Positions 27,386 to 35,726 of a stretch of DNA of 64,000 bases are shown one piece after another. Made by a program: the position numbers and the translations under genes. The stretch is taken from the NCBI GenBank assembly GCA_019634165.1, contig JAHQVT010000003.1, positions 1 to 64,000 on the forward strand, read 5' to 3'. The number at the start of each line of letters is the position of its first letter. Within the stretch, counting starts at the first letter, position 1. The notes beneath the pieces are model-generated. The model searched no databases. It saw only the letters and a program-made list of their open reading frames with translations, and was not told the origin of the DNA. Origin of the DNA: Rhodospirillales bacterium. Its GTDB lineage: Bacteria; Pseudomonadota; Alphaproteobacteria; Rhodospirillales; Thalassospiraceae.

Positions 27386-28302
27386 CGTTTGATCTCCCCG
27401 ATTGATACCTTAAATATCCGCATGGTCAGCAATACAAGGGCAATGCAAACCACCAAAAGGATCATGGCGTAGGCCGATCCGCGTGGCCAGTTCCCCCCGG
27501 AATTGAACCATTGATAGACCAGTTGCGTGAACCAGAGGTTCGAAGGGCCACCAAGGATTTGCGGGGCGGCAAGTGCGCCGGATGTCAGCATGAAAACCAT
27601 GGTCATGCCTGAAGCAATACCGGGTTTGGCATAGGGGATGACAACTTTGGAATGAACTTGCCACCAACTCGCACCCATGTCTTGAGCTGCTTCGATCTGG
27701 TTGCGATCAAGACTTTCAATCGCGTTATAAAGCGGGAAGATCATCAAAAGGATGTAGGCATATGCCAGCCCGGCATAAAGTGCCACATCCTCGCGGATGA
27801 AATCGACCGGGCTTTCAAAAAGACCAAGTCCCATGCCAACTTCATTAATCACCCCCGTACTGCCAAACAAAATCCGAAAGGCAAAAGCACGCAGGATTTC
27901 GTTGATCCAGTATGGGACAATAAGCGCAAGAACAAGCAGCCGCGCCTTGGCCCCGGTTGATGATTTCGCCAGAATGAACGCCACCGGATAGCAGATGATA
28001 AGATCAAAGACGGTGACAAAAACCGCAGACAACAGCGTTTTAAACAGAATGCTGATATCAAGGGTATTTAGCCCCCCCGATGATCCGCTGCCTTGAAAGA
28101 AATAGCGATATTGATCAATGGTATAGATGTCTTCAGGTCCACCAATCTTGCCCGGCGGCAGGTTAAGCCGGAACGAATAATCAAGCATTGTCAGTTGTGG
28201 CAGGATGATCAGAACGAACACCCATAAGCTGACCGCAAGCATCAAATAGATGGCAACCGCCATGCCATTGCGTCTTACGAGGTCATAAAACAGATCACGC
28301 AT
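27382..28302 (-). CDS. ABC permease (PotB-like), taurine-type importer
   Basis: The 306-residue six-segment permease has the EAA loop QIEAAQDMGASWWQVHSKVVIP. It is the partner of the tailed permease downstream (ATGA overlap). Two permeases, one ATPase and one binding protein match the four-gene transporter of the known taurine-to-isethionate cluster. Polyamine transport is the alternative by family alone. Confidence 0.85.
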   Translation of the reverse strand: MRDLFYDLVRRNGMAVAIYLMLAVSLWVFVLIILPQLTMLDYSFRLNLPPGKIGGPEDIYTIDQYRYFFQGSGSSGGLNTLDISILFKTLLSAVFVTVFDLIICYPVAFILAKSSTGAKARLLVLALIVPYWINEILRAFAFRILFGSTGVINEVGMGLGLFESPVDFIREDVALYAGLAYAYILLMIFPLYNAIESLDRNQIEAAQDMGASWWQVHSKVVIPYAKPGIASGMTMVFMLTSGALAAPQILGGPSNLWFTQLVYQWFNSGGNWPRGSAYAMILLVVCIALVLLTMRIFKVSIGEIKR

Positions 28303-28318
28303 TGGTCTATCCCCTCGT

Positions 28319-29416
28319 TTACGCGCTGGCCAATTCGCCGGGTTTCAGAGCAATGCCAAGTTCCGGCGCAAAACCAAGTTTGACCGGGGCATTTGGCCCA
28401 ATCGCATTCGCACCATCATTGATCAGCGATAGTTTGATTTTCTTGCCCTGCGCATCAAGAACGATGTGGCGCATATTGCCTTCGAACTCTTCGGAGACAA
28501 ACTGGCTGTCAAACTGGTTGATGCTGTTCTCATCCTTGGTAATTTTAAGGGCTTCGGGGCGGATAAATAATTGGCAGGCATCCCCCGGAATGAGTGCAGG
28601 ACCACCAGCAGGATGACTTTCAACCTTAAACGGTGTGCCAAGTCCCGCATCAATCTCCATCATCTTGCCGTCGTTGGTTAGAACCGTCGCATCAAGAACA
28701 TTGTTTTCCCCAACAAAGGAGGCAACGAAACTGGTTGTCGGATGGTCATAGATCGATTTGCCATCGCCAATTTGTTCGATCTTGCCCTTGTTCATCACGG
28801 CAATCCGGTCTGACATGGTCAATGCTTCGCCCTGATCGTGGGTGATGTAGATAAAGGTCAGGCCGACTTGTTTTTGGATGGACCGAAGTTCGGTACGCAT
28901 ATGCTGACGCAGTTTAAGATCAAGTGCGGAAAGCGGTTCATCAAGCAACAGAATATCTGGTTCAACCGCCAAGGCACGGGCAATGGCCACACGTTGTTTT
29001 TGGCCACCGGAAAGTTCACTGACTTTCTTGTCGCCTTGCCCGGGTAAGGCGATCAGTTCAAGAAGCTCATCAGCACGTTTGCGGCGTGTTTTTTTATCAA
29101 CACCGCGGACTTCAAGCGGAAAGGAAATGTTGTCGGCAACTGTGCGCAGCGGGAAAAGTGCCAAATTCTGAAAGATAAGGGCGGTGGGACGTTTGTTTGG
29201 GCCGACCCCCTTCATGTCTTTGCCGCCGATCTTAACAACACCGCGGGTTGGTTCCTGAAATCCTGAAATACAGCGCAGCAATGTTGTCTTGCCGCAGCCA
29301 GATGGTCCAAGAAATGAAAAGAACTCGCCGCCAGCGATGTTCAGGTTTGCTTTCTGGACGGCGGTGAATTCACCGAATTCGACCCAGACATGCTCAAGCG
29401 AAATCTCTTTGGTCAT
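28319..29416 (-). CDS. ABC ATPase (PotA-like), taurine-type importer
   Basis: The 365-residue protein is an ATPase (Walker A GPSGCGKTT, signature LSGGQKQRVAIARAL, Walker B ILLLDEPLSALD, switch histidine in YITHDQGEAL). A C-terminal TOBE-type domain (about 270-365) follows, as in PotA. It energises the two permeases downstream. The binding-protein gene lies upstream on the same strand, separated by 133 bp that hold a hairpin. Confidence 0.88.
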   Translation of the reverse strand: MTKEISLEHVWVEFGEFTAVQKANLNIAGGEFFSFLGPSGCGKTTLLRCISGFQEPTRGVVKIGGKDMKGVGPNKRPTALIFQNLALFPLRTVADNISFPLEVRGVDKKTRRKRADELLELIALPGQGDKKVSELSGGQKQRVAIARALAVEPDILLLDEPLSALDLKLRQHMRTELRSIQKQVGLTFIYITHDQGEALTMSDRIAVMNKGKIEQIGDGKSIYDHPTTSFVASFVGENNVLDATVLTNDGKMMEIDAGLGTPFKVESHPAGGPALIPGDACQLFIRPEALKITKDENSINQFDSQFVSEEFEGNMRHIVLDAQGKKIKLSLINDGANAIGPNAPVKLGFAPELGIALKPGELASA

Positions 29417-29504
29417 AAACCTGGCAACCCCTGAAAAATGTCATGCACGCTGCGCGCCGGATATGCGGCGGGCAGGTGGATATTTCGCAAATAAAAATGG
29501 AAAA

Positions 29505-29533
29505 GGGCGGCACGCCGATGTGCCGTGCCGCCC
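29505..29533 (-). other. Hairpin with U-rich tail between binding protein and ATPase genes
   Basis: A 9-bp GC stem gggcggcac / gtgccgccc lies 16 bp behind the binding-protein stop. Read on the minus strand it is followed by a T-rich stretch, so it can act as a leaky terminator that favours binding-protein expression. Confidence 0.65.
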
Positions 29534-29549
29534 GATTGTGCAATAGGTT

Positions 29550-30698
29550 TTAGGCGCTGGCACTTTCGAACCGGTTTGCATATTCGGTACGAATATCGGC
29601 ATACCATTGCGGTTCAGACGGCCACGGGTTGAGTTTGGCCAGTGCATCGCCCGGATAGGCATCGGAAAAGTTCTTGGCATATGCTTCACCAGCATATTTA
29701 TCAGCCCCAAGAACCGGCGAGTTATATCCGTGATGATCAATCGCCTCACCGGCCAGATCAGGCATGAAGGCATATTTGATGAATTCGTAAACCTGTTCGA
29801 TGTTGGCCGCGCCCGTCGGAAGCGCCATGCCATCGACCCACGCCATCGCACCTTCTTTTGGTGCGCGGTACATGACCGGTTCACCTGCGGATTTAAGGGC
29901 AAGCGGCGGACCATCCCAAGTCTGACCGACAATAACGCCTTCGTTGAGAAGGCCGTTTTTCTGGGTGTCAGCATCGTTCCAAAGCAGCTTGATGTTGCCT
30001 TTACGTGCTGTACACCATGCCGTCACCTTGTCCCATACCGGTCGCATGGCTTCTTCTGAGGTGTATGCTTTCCACATCGCACCCGGTTCAAGTTCGCCAA
30101 TGGTTTCCATGTAAAGACCGGCACCCAGCATCATCGAATGAGCACGACCCATGGTTTTACCGGCATTGTTATCGGCCCATACATCCCCATAGGACGGGAA
30201 CATGCCGTCAGGCTTGAACAGATCGGTACGCCATGCAAGGCCTTCAGTGCCCCAGATGTGCGGCAACCAATATGTTTCATCCGTGGCGAAGCCCCAATCG
30301 GTGCTGCCGATTTTGCCCATGGCCGGGTTCACCGCATCAATCGCGACTTTGGTCATATCAAACGGCTGAAGCAGTTCCAGTGCCTTCCACTGAAGCGCAC
30401 GGTTGTTGGTCGGCGAAACAATATCAAAGCCGCGACCTTTGGAAGCTTTCAGCTTGTTGATAAGTTCTTCGTTCGAACCGATGCCGGTGTAATTGACTTT
30501 AATGCCCGTGGCGTCGGTGAATGATTTTAGAAATGTTTCTGGCAGATAGTCCGACCACATCAGAATGTTGATCTCACCCGAAGAGGCAAGAGCAGCTTTG
30601 CTGATGATGGCTGGCATTGCCAGCGCGGAACCGGCGGCCAGTGAGCCTTTTAGAAGTGTGCGCCGGTTAATTTTGGGGCCGGAAGTGAACTTAGTCAT
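29550..30698 (-). CDS. Periplasmic binding protein (PotD-like) with Tat signal, taurine-type importer
   Basis: The 382-residue type II binding protein begins with a Tat-like export signal (KINRRTLLKGSLAAGSALAMPA) containing the twin arginine. The mature start is near SSGEINILMWSDYLPETF, which resembles PotD/PotF polyamine binders. By family it would bind a small amine. Placement beside tauR-, aminotransferase-, isfE- and isfD-like genes makes taurine the likelier ligand. It is the first gene of the minus-strand importer operon, divergent from the MocR regulator. Confidence 0.82.
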   Translation of the reverse strand: MTKFTSGPKINRRTLLKGSLAAGSALAMPAIISKAALASSGEINILMWSDYLPETFLKSFTDATGIKVNYTGIGSNEELINKLKASKGRGFDIVSPTNNRALQWKALELLQPFDMTKVAIDAVNPAMGKIGSTDWGFATDETYWLPHIWGTEGLAWRTDLFKPDGMFPSYGDVWADNNAGKTMGRAHSMMLGAGLYMETIGELEPGAMWKAYTSEEAMRPVWDKVTAWCTARKGNIKLLWNDADTQKNGLLNEGVIVGQTWDGPPLALKSAGEPVMYRAPKEGAMAWVDGMALPTGAANIEQVYEFIKYAFMPDLAGEAIDHHGYNSPVLGADKYAGEAYAKNFSDAYPGDALAKLNPWPSEPQWYADIRTEYANRFESASA

Positions 30699-30751
30699 CC
30701 GTATGTCTCCTGATAGCCGGGATTTTTCCCTTTTTGCGGCGCACCATGCGC

Positions 30752-30776
30752 CTCCCTGGTGGACATAGCTCCCTGG
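30752..30776. promoter_or_regulatory. Direct repeats before the importer operon
   Basis: CTCCCTGG occurs at 30752-30759 and 30769-30776, 17 bp apart, in the 179-bp gap between the binding-protein gene and the divergent MocR gene. A further TTGACA at 30821 could serve the regulator gene. MocR proteins typically bind direct repeats, so this is a candidate site, but the repeats differ from those at 33883-33935. Confidence 0.3.
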
Positions 30777-30877
30777 ACCGACCGCATTTAATTCACGGTT
30801 CTAGTTCGCATGTTATGCCATTGACAAAAGGGTATAACTCCCGGTTACTCTAGTAATAGAGCCACAAGGCAAAAACT

Positions 30878-32446
30878 ATGGTGCCAGAACAGCTAAATTG
30901 TTGCAGTGCCAAAATAAAACGGTCGTGCCCGATGTTAGATATCCGCCTAGAAGACCCGACAACCTGTGGTCAAACCCTTCAGCAGCAGCTTCATCAGGGG
31001 TTGGTGGATGCGATTCTGGAAGGCCGTTTGCCATCGCATGAACCGTTGCCTTCAACCCGTGATTTATCATCGGCATTGAAGGTGTCACGTAATACGGTTG
31101 TGCTGGTGTATCAAAAGCTACTTGATGATGGTTATCTAACCGCAGTTTGGCGGCGCGGGCATTTTGTGAATGAACAATATATCCGTCAGCAACTTCGTCT
31201 AAGTGTCGATACCCGCACCGCATCGCTGTTTTCGCCGCAACGTGACCCGGATTTGTGGAACCGGCATTTGCAGCTTCGCCCTACGCAGGCACGGAACATC
31301 GTCAAACCGGCCAACTGGCGCGATTTTCCCTATCCGTTCATTTATGGGCAGGTGGCTGCGGACAAGGCGACCATATCGCGGTGGCGCGATTCCATGCGTC
31401 TGGCTGGAAGTTTGGCCCATTCGCAAAGCTGGGTTGGCGATATGGTCGATATGGACGACCCCCAGCTTCTTGAACAGATCATCACCCGCATTTTGCCCCA
31501 TCGCGGATTGCGTGCGCATCCCGAACAATTGCTGATTACCATCGGGGCGCAAAACGCGCTGTTTTTGGTGGGGCAATTGCTGGCGGGCAATGGACGAACT
31601 GTTGGTGTTGAAGACCCCGGCTATGTCGATGCGCGCAATATCTTTGGCGCGACAGGGGCCGACATCATGCCGCTTCCAATTGACAGCGAAGGATTGGCAA
31701 ACTCCAAACAGCTTAAAGATTGTGATGTTGTTTATACAACGCCGTCCCATCAATGCCCGACCAGTGTCACCATGTCGCTTGATCGGCGCTTGCAGATTGT
31801 TGAACGCGCCCGTAAAGATGATTTCATTGTGATCGAAGACGATTACGAACATGAATTGAACTATCTTGGACATCAGCGGGCCGCCCTTAAAAGTTATGAT
31901 AATTCGGGGCATATTGTTTATATCGGCAGCCTGACCAAGCTGATGTTTCCCGGTCTTCGCATTGGCTATGTCTTGGCTGATAGCGAATTGATCAAGGAAC
32001 TGCGCGCTTTGCGTCGGTTGAATTATCGCCATCCATCCGGGCAGGATCAACGTGCCATGGCGCTGTTTATCGGCGAAGGCCATTTGGATGCGCATTTGCG
32101 CCGTACCCGTGATCGCCTGTCGGAAAAATGGCAGATCATGCAAACTGAATTATCCAAACAATTGCCGGAAACCCACGTCATCCCGACCACAGGCGGGTCT
32201 GCTGTTTGGGTGGTTCTACCTGTTGGGGTCGATGCATGGTCGGTCCATCGCGAAGCCGCCCGACGCGGCGTTCTGGTGGAACCGGGCGATGTTCATTTCG
32301 CGGATGAAGAAACCGCCCCGCGCAATCGGTTGCGACTGGGGTTTGCCGCGATTGACAAAAACCAGATTGCCGCAGGCATTACCCAACTGCGCGATGCAAT
32401 CATGACCGTGATGGGTGATCACGAAAAAGGGACCGCATCACAGTAA
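30878..32446 (+). CDS. tauR: MocR-subfamily (GntR wHTH + aminotransferase-like) regulator, TauR-like
   Basis: The protein has up to 522 residues. ATG 30878 and ATG 30932 (MLDIRLEDPTTCGQ) are both possible starts; neither has a strong ribosome site. The N-terminal GntR winged helix (PLPSTRDLSSALKVSRNTVVLVYQKLLDDGYL) is fused to a fold-type I aminotransferase-like domain with the PLP lysine in YIGSLTKLMFPGLRIGY. MocR proteins sense an amine substrate through PLP. In this gene set (importer, aminotransferase, exporter, reductase) it corresponds to TauR, the taurine-responsive activator. Its 3' end overlaps an intrinsic terminator. Confidence 0.8.
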   Translation: MVPEQLNCCSAKIKRSCPMLDIRLEDPTTCGQTLQQQLHQGLVDAILEGRLPSHEPLPSTRDLSSALKVSRNTVVLVYQKLLDDGYLTAVWRRGHFVNEQYIRQQLRLSVDTRTASLFSPQRDPDLWNRHLQLRPTQARNIVKPANWRDFPYPFIYGQVAADKATISRWRDSMRLAGSLAHSQSWVGDMVDMDDPQLLEQIITRILPHRGLRAHPEQLLITIGAQNALFLVGQLLAGNGRTVGVEDPGYVDARNIFGATGADIMPLPIDSEGLANSKQLKDCDVVYTTPSHQCPTSVTMSLDRRLQIVERARKDDFIVIEDDYEHELNYLGHQRAALKSYDNSGHIVYIGSLTKLMFPGLRIGYVLADSELIKELRALRRLNYRHPSGQDQRAMALFIGEGHLDAHLRRTRDRLSEKWQIMQTELSKQLPETHVIPTTGGSAVWVVLPVGVDAWSVHREAARRGVLVEPGDVHFADEETAPRNRLRLGFAAIDKNQIAAGITQLRDAIMTVMGDHEKGTASQ

Positions 32447-32460
32447 TGCGCGGTCCCTTT
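32426..32460. terminator. Terminator overlapping the tauR stop codon
   Basis: An 11-bp stem aaagggaccgc / gcggtcccttt has the TAA stop inside its loop. A strongly symmetric arm pair with A- and T-runs on the two sides lets it serve both convergent genes. Confidence 0.8.
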
Positions 32461-32496
32461 GATTGTTTTGTTTCTCAAACCGTGGAAACAAAATGC

Positions 32497-33813
32497 CTAA
32501 ATCTGGGTGCCTAGAACCTTTTGCAGGATGGCAACCATATCATCGATATTGTCTTCGGTGCTGACCAGTGCCGGGGCAAAGATGATTGCATCACCGGTTG
32601 CCTTGATATGCAGGCCTTCTTTGAACAATTCGCGCTGGGCCCAGCTTCCTTTTTCACCCGGCGCACTGCTCGGTGTAAGCTGAATGCCCGCCATCATGCC
32701 ATAGCCCCGAAGGTCCGCGACATGGGGCAAATTGCGCAGGCCAAAAACGCCATCTAGAAAATGCGATGACAATGATTTTGCCCGATCAAACAGGCCGTCA
32801 TTGGTATAAATATCAAGCGCTGCCATCCCCGCCGCACAGGCCACAGGATGGGCCGAATAGGTATAGCCATGGAAGAATTCCGGGCGATCCCCCGTGGCAG
32901 CTTCAAAAACGGCACCTTGAATTTCGGCACTGGTGGCAACCGCACTCATGGGAATGGCACCGTTGGTCAATGCCTTGGCCATCGTAATCAGGTCTGGCTT
33001 AACAGAGAATTCCTGCGAAGCAAAAGCAGAACCCGTACGGCCAAACCCGGTAATGACTTCATCAAATACAAGAAGAATACCGTATTTATCGCAAATGGCG
33101 CGCAGGCGTTCGAGATACCCTTTGGGTGGAACAATCGTGCCAATGGAACCGGCGATCGGTTCAACAAACACTGCGGCAATTGTATCACCGCCATATGTTT
33201 TGCAGATTTCTTCCAGATCATCGGCAAGATCGGCATTGGTTTCAGGTTGCCCACGGGTGAAGCGTTGTTCATCGGTCCAGGTATGGCGCATATGGACAAC
33301 ATCACAGGTGATCCCGGAAAAATCGCGCCGGTTATTGACCATGCCTGCCAAGGATGTTCCGCCAAGATTCACGCCATGATAGCCCCATGCACGTGATACA
33401 AACCGGGTACGCTGTGCATTACCCGTGGCACGGTGATAGGCAAGACACATCTTCATTGCGGTATCGACGGCTTCTGACCCCGATCCGGCAAAGAATATCC
33501 GGTCGATGCCATCGGGCAGGATACCGGCAAGTTTTTCGGCAAATTCGAACGATATCGGGGCGGCACGCTGAAAATGCGGGGAATAATCAAGGGTGGAAAG
33601 CTGCTTATAGACCGCATCGGCAATTTCCGGGCGGCCATGACCGGCGGCACAGCAAAACAGACCAGAAGCACCATCCAATAGTTCACGACCTTCGGGGGTC
33701 CAGTACTTCACACCTTTGGCCTTGGCGAACATCTGGGGTTCTTCGTGGAACATGCGGTTATTGGTAAAAGGCATCCAATGATTGGTCATGTTTGGCTTGG
33801 CAAGTATGGTCAT
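32497..33813 (-). CDS. toa: Class III aminotransferase, taurine/omega-amino acid type
   Basis: This 438-residue PLP enzyme is of the beta-alanine/omega-amino acid aminotransferase group. It has GASGLFCCAAGHGRPEIADAV, the PLP-phosphate segment FAGSGSEAVDTAMKM, the aspartate in LLVFDEVITGFGRTG and the PLP lysine in ITMAKALTNGAIPMSAV. It removes an amino group from a terminal amine. Divergent isfE/isfD-like genes make taurine -> sulfoacetaldehyde the best reading. The amino acceptor (2-oxoglutarate or pyruvate) and a beta-alanine or polyamine substrate remain open. Confidence 0.75.
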   Translation of the reverse strand: MTILAKPNMTNHWMPFTNNRMFHEEPQMFAKAKGVKYWTPEGRELLDGASGLFCCAAGHGRPEIADAVYKQLSTLDYSPHFQRAAPISFEFAEKLAGILPDGIDRIFFAGSGSEAVDTAMKMCLAYHRATGNAQRTRFVSRAWGYHGVNLGGTSLAGMVNNRRDFSGITCDVVHMRHTWTDEQRFTRGQPETNADLADDLEEICKTYGGDTIAAVFVEPIAGSIGTIVPPKGYLERLRAICDKYGILLVFDEVITGFGRTGSAFASQEFSVKPDLITMAKALTNGAIPMSAVATSAEIQGAVFEAATGDRPEFFHGYTYSAHPVACAAGMAALDIYTNDGLFDRAKSLSSHFLDGVFGLRNLPHVADLRGYGMMAGIQLTPSSAPGEKGSWAQRELFKEGLHIKATGDAIIFAPALVSTEDNIDDMVAILQKVLGTQI

Positions 33814-33882
33814 GCTGGCTCCTGTCTGGTGTGAACCCGATGAAATTTGATCTTGCTAGCTAACCCAGCTCATTTCCCAATC

Positions 33883-33935
33883 CATAGGGCCAGAACCAAA
33901 CAATATTTAGGGCCAGTGGGGTTTGTGGCCCTATG
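33883..33935. promoter_or_regulatory. Triple AGGGCCA array, likely TauR/MocR operator
   Basis: Two direct copies of TAGGGCCAG (33885-33893 and 33908-33916, 23 bp apart) are followed by an inverted copy TGGCCCTATG (33926-33935). That copy is the exact complement of CATAGGGCCA (33883-33892). The complement CTGGCCCTAA is close to the CTGGACYTAA direct repeats I recall for Rhodobacter TauR. It lies between the divergent aminotransferase and exporter genes. Confidence 0.6.
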
Positions 33936-34013
33936 AAAAGCGAATTGCTGGCTCTAACGCCGCCAAGGTCTGCGTGCGTAATTGGTCCTTATGACAAGAA
34001 TTTGGCCAGCGTG

Positions 34014-34754
34014 ATGTTTATGGAATTGATTATACCGGGACTGGTTATTGCGATCGCTGCATTGTTTCGCGGTGTGACCGGTTTTGGTTTTGCGTTGCTT
34101 GCGGCTCTGGGCCTGTCATCCTTATTGCCGCCGCAAACGGCAACGCCGATCATTTTGCTGATTGATATCGCGATCACGCTTTTGATCCTGCGAGACTTTG
34201 ACCGGTCCAAGGTCGATTGGCGCGCCTGCGCGATCTTGTTGGTGTTTGGATTGGTCGGGGCGGTGGTTGGTCCCTATGTCGCGGTATCGCTTGATGATCA
34301 AACCGCGCGGATTGCAACCAATCTGGCAATTGTTTTGGCAGCCTTCGTTGCCATGCTTCATCATCCGCCAAAATGGATGGGGCATTTCGTTATTGGCGCG
34401 CTACTGGCATTTGTTGTTGGCATCATGATGTCGGGTTTTGCGGTCGGGGGACCGTTGGCTGCGGCATGGCTGCTTGCCGGGGGGACGCAGGATGTGCGTG
34501 TTCGCAACACGCTTGCGATCTATTTCGGGGCGGTCGATGCATTGGGATTTGCCACCCGTGCCGGGGCAGGGATGTTGCCCGACGGGTTCCTTTTACTTGC
34601 CCTACCTTTGCTTGTTGTGGCGGTACTGGCTTATTTCCCCGGCGAGATGATTTATCATCGGCTCAGCAGCATTTTGTGGCGTCGGGTTTGCGCGATCAGT
34701 CTGGTTCTCATTGCGTTTATTGGCATCACCCAGACAGTATTTATCAGTTTGTAG
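34014..34754 (+). CDS. isfE: TauE/SafE-family membrane exporter, IsfE-like
   Basis: From ATG 34014 the protein has 246 residues. The track start at 33933 lies inside the operator array and adds a hydrophilic leader the family lacks. About seven to eight hydrophobic segments include the TauE-type opening LFRGVTGFGFALLAALGLSSLLPP and its half-repeat VVGIMMSGFAVGGPLAAAWLL. TauE/SafE proteins export sulfonates, sulfite and other anions. Next to an IsfD-like reductase it is the likely isethionate exporter. Generic anion export is the fallback. Confidence 0.75.
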   Translation: MFMELIIPGLVIAIAALFRGVTGFGFALLAALGLSSLLPPQTATPIILLIDIAITLLILRDFDRSKVDWRACAILLVFGLVGAVVGPYVAVSLDDQTARIATNLAIVLAAFVAMLHHPPKWMGHFVIGALLAFVVGIMMSGFAVGGPLAAAWLLAGGTQDVRVRNTLAIYFGAVDALGFATRAGAGMLPDGFLLLALPLLVVAVLAYFPGEMIYHRLSSILWRRVCAISLVLIAFIGITQTVFISL

Positions 34755-34827
34755 TTCCTTAAATTCATCCATCATGGATGTAGCTTTTATCTTTCATCTT
34801 TCACCTATCGACATAGCGGAGACGATC

Positions 34828-35586
34828 ATGACCAAAACAGCTTTGATTACCGGTGCCACATCCGGTTTTGGTGCCGCCACCGCCCGACGATTTGTCGCGG
34901 AAGGATGGAAAGTGATCGTTACTGGCCGCCGTGCCGAACGGCTTGATGCGCTGGTAACGGAACTGGGTGGGGCAAAGTCGGCCTATGCCCTGTGTTTTGA
35001 TATTCAAGATAGTGATGCGATAACCGCTGCAATCAATAGCTTGCCGCCTGCGTTTGCCGAGATTGATTTACTGGTCAACAATGCCGGTCTTGCACTTGGC
35101 ACGTCACCGGCACAAAAAAGCGATATTGATGACTGGATGACCATGATTGACACCAACACCAAGGGGTTGGTCGCGATAACCCGGATCATGCTTGATAAAT
35201 TGATTGCAAACAAAGGTGCGATTATCAATCTGGCTTCTATTGCCGCGAACTGGCCTTATCCGGGCGGCAATGTGTACGGGGCGACCAAGGCCTTTGTTCA
35301 ACAATTTTCATTTGGGCTGCGCTGTGATTTGGCTGGGACCGGGGTGCGGGTCACGTCAATTGAACCCGGCCTTTCGGAAAGCGAGTTTACCCTTGTTCGA
35401 ACCGGCGGGAACAAAGAAGCCTATGACAAACTGTATGGCGGAGCAGACCCGTTGCAGCCCGAAGACATCGCCGAAAGCATTTTCTGGGTGGCGAGCTTGC
35501 CAGGCCATATGAATATCAATGCGCTTGAAGTCATGCCGGTTAGTCAATGTTGGTCGCCCTTTGCCATTCATCGCAAGGAAAGCTAA
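34828..35586 (+). CDS. isfD: YdfG-like SDR, probable sulfoacetaldehyde reductase
   Basis: From ATG 34828 the protein has 252 residues with GGAG upstream; the track start at 34711 overlaps the exporter gene. It shows TGATSGFGAATARRF, an Arg after strand 2 (VTGRRAERLD) that favours NADPH, the catalytic SIAANWPYPGGNVYGATK and the YdfG-type ending NALEVMPVSQCW. YdfG is a broad 3-hydroxy acid dehydrogenase. The sulfoacetaldehyde reductase IsfD of Chromohalobacter is a 27-kDa member of the same superfamily, and this protein has that size and neighbourhood. It would reduce sulfoacetaldehyde to isethionate for export. Confidence 0.77.
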   Translation: MTKTALITGATSGFGAATARRFVAEGWKVIVTGRRAERLDALVTELGGAKSAYALCFDIQDSDAITAAINSLPPAFAEIDLLVNNAGLALGTSPAQKSDIDDWMTMIDTNTKGLVAITRIMLDKLIANKGAIINLASIAANWPYPGGNVYGATKAFVQQFSFGLRCDLAGTGVRVTSIEPGLSESEFTLVRTGGNKEAYDKLYGGADPLQPEDIAESIFWVASLPGHMNINALEVMPVSQCWSPFAIHRKES

Positions 35587-35597
35587 GAAAAACAGCG

Positions 35598-35629
35598 CCT
35601 AATTGATGGTGCTGTCCATGCCAATTAGG
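35598..35629 (+). terminator. Hairpin behind isfD
   Basis: Arms cctaattg / caattagg carry a nested atgg / ccat stem. It begins 12 bp after the isfD stop, so it probably ends the two-gene transcript, although no strong U-run follows. Confidence 0.45.
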
Positions 35630-35672
35630 TGCAATTTCTCGTGGCCTGCTACCAACGGTTTTGCTTTTCGGT

Positions 35673-35719
35673 CTCCGCTGAACTAAGCTTTTAAAAAATA
35701 AAAACAAGTTTCAGCGGAG
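35673..35719 (+). promoter_or_regulatory. Inverted repeat covering the response-regulator ribosome site
   Basis: The 10-bp arms ctccgctgaa (35673-35682) and ttcagcggag (35710-35719) flank an AT-rich 27-nt loop. The right arm contains most of the GCGGAGG ribosome site used by the ATG at 35727, so a transcript starting upstream would hide it. If transcription starts in the AT-rich loop the repeat would act as a DNA site instead. Confidence 0.4.
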
Positions 35720-35726
35720 GTACAGC

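Noticed and set aside
26138-30698. Plain spermidine/putrescine transporter
   Set aside because: Family resemblance allows it, but no polyamine enzymes are present, while regulator, aminotransferase, exporter and reductase all fit taurine. Kept as the alternative only.
31199-32143. 314-residue minus-strand ORF
   Set aside because: It is the antisense shadow of the MocR regulator and has no recognisable domain.
33933-34013. ATG 33933 as start of the TauE-like exporter
   Set aside because: It lies inside the AGGGCCA operator array and adds a leader without hydrophobic character.
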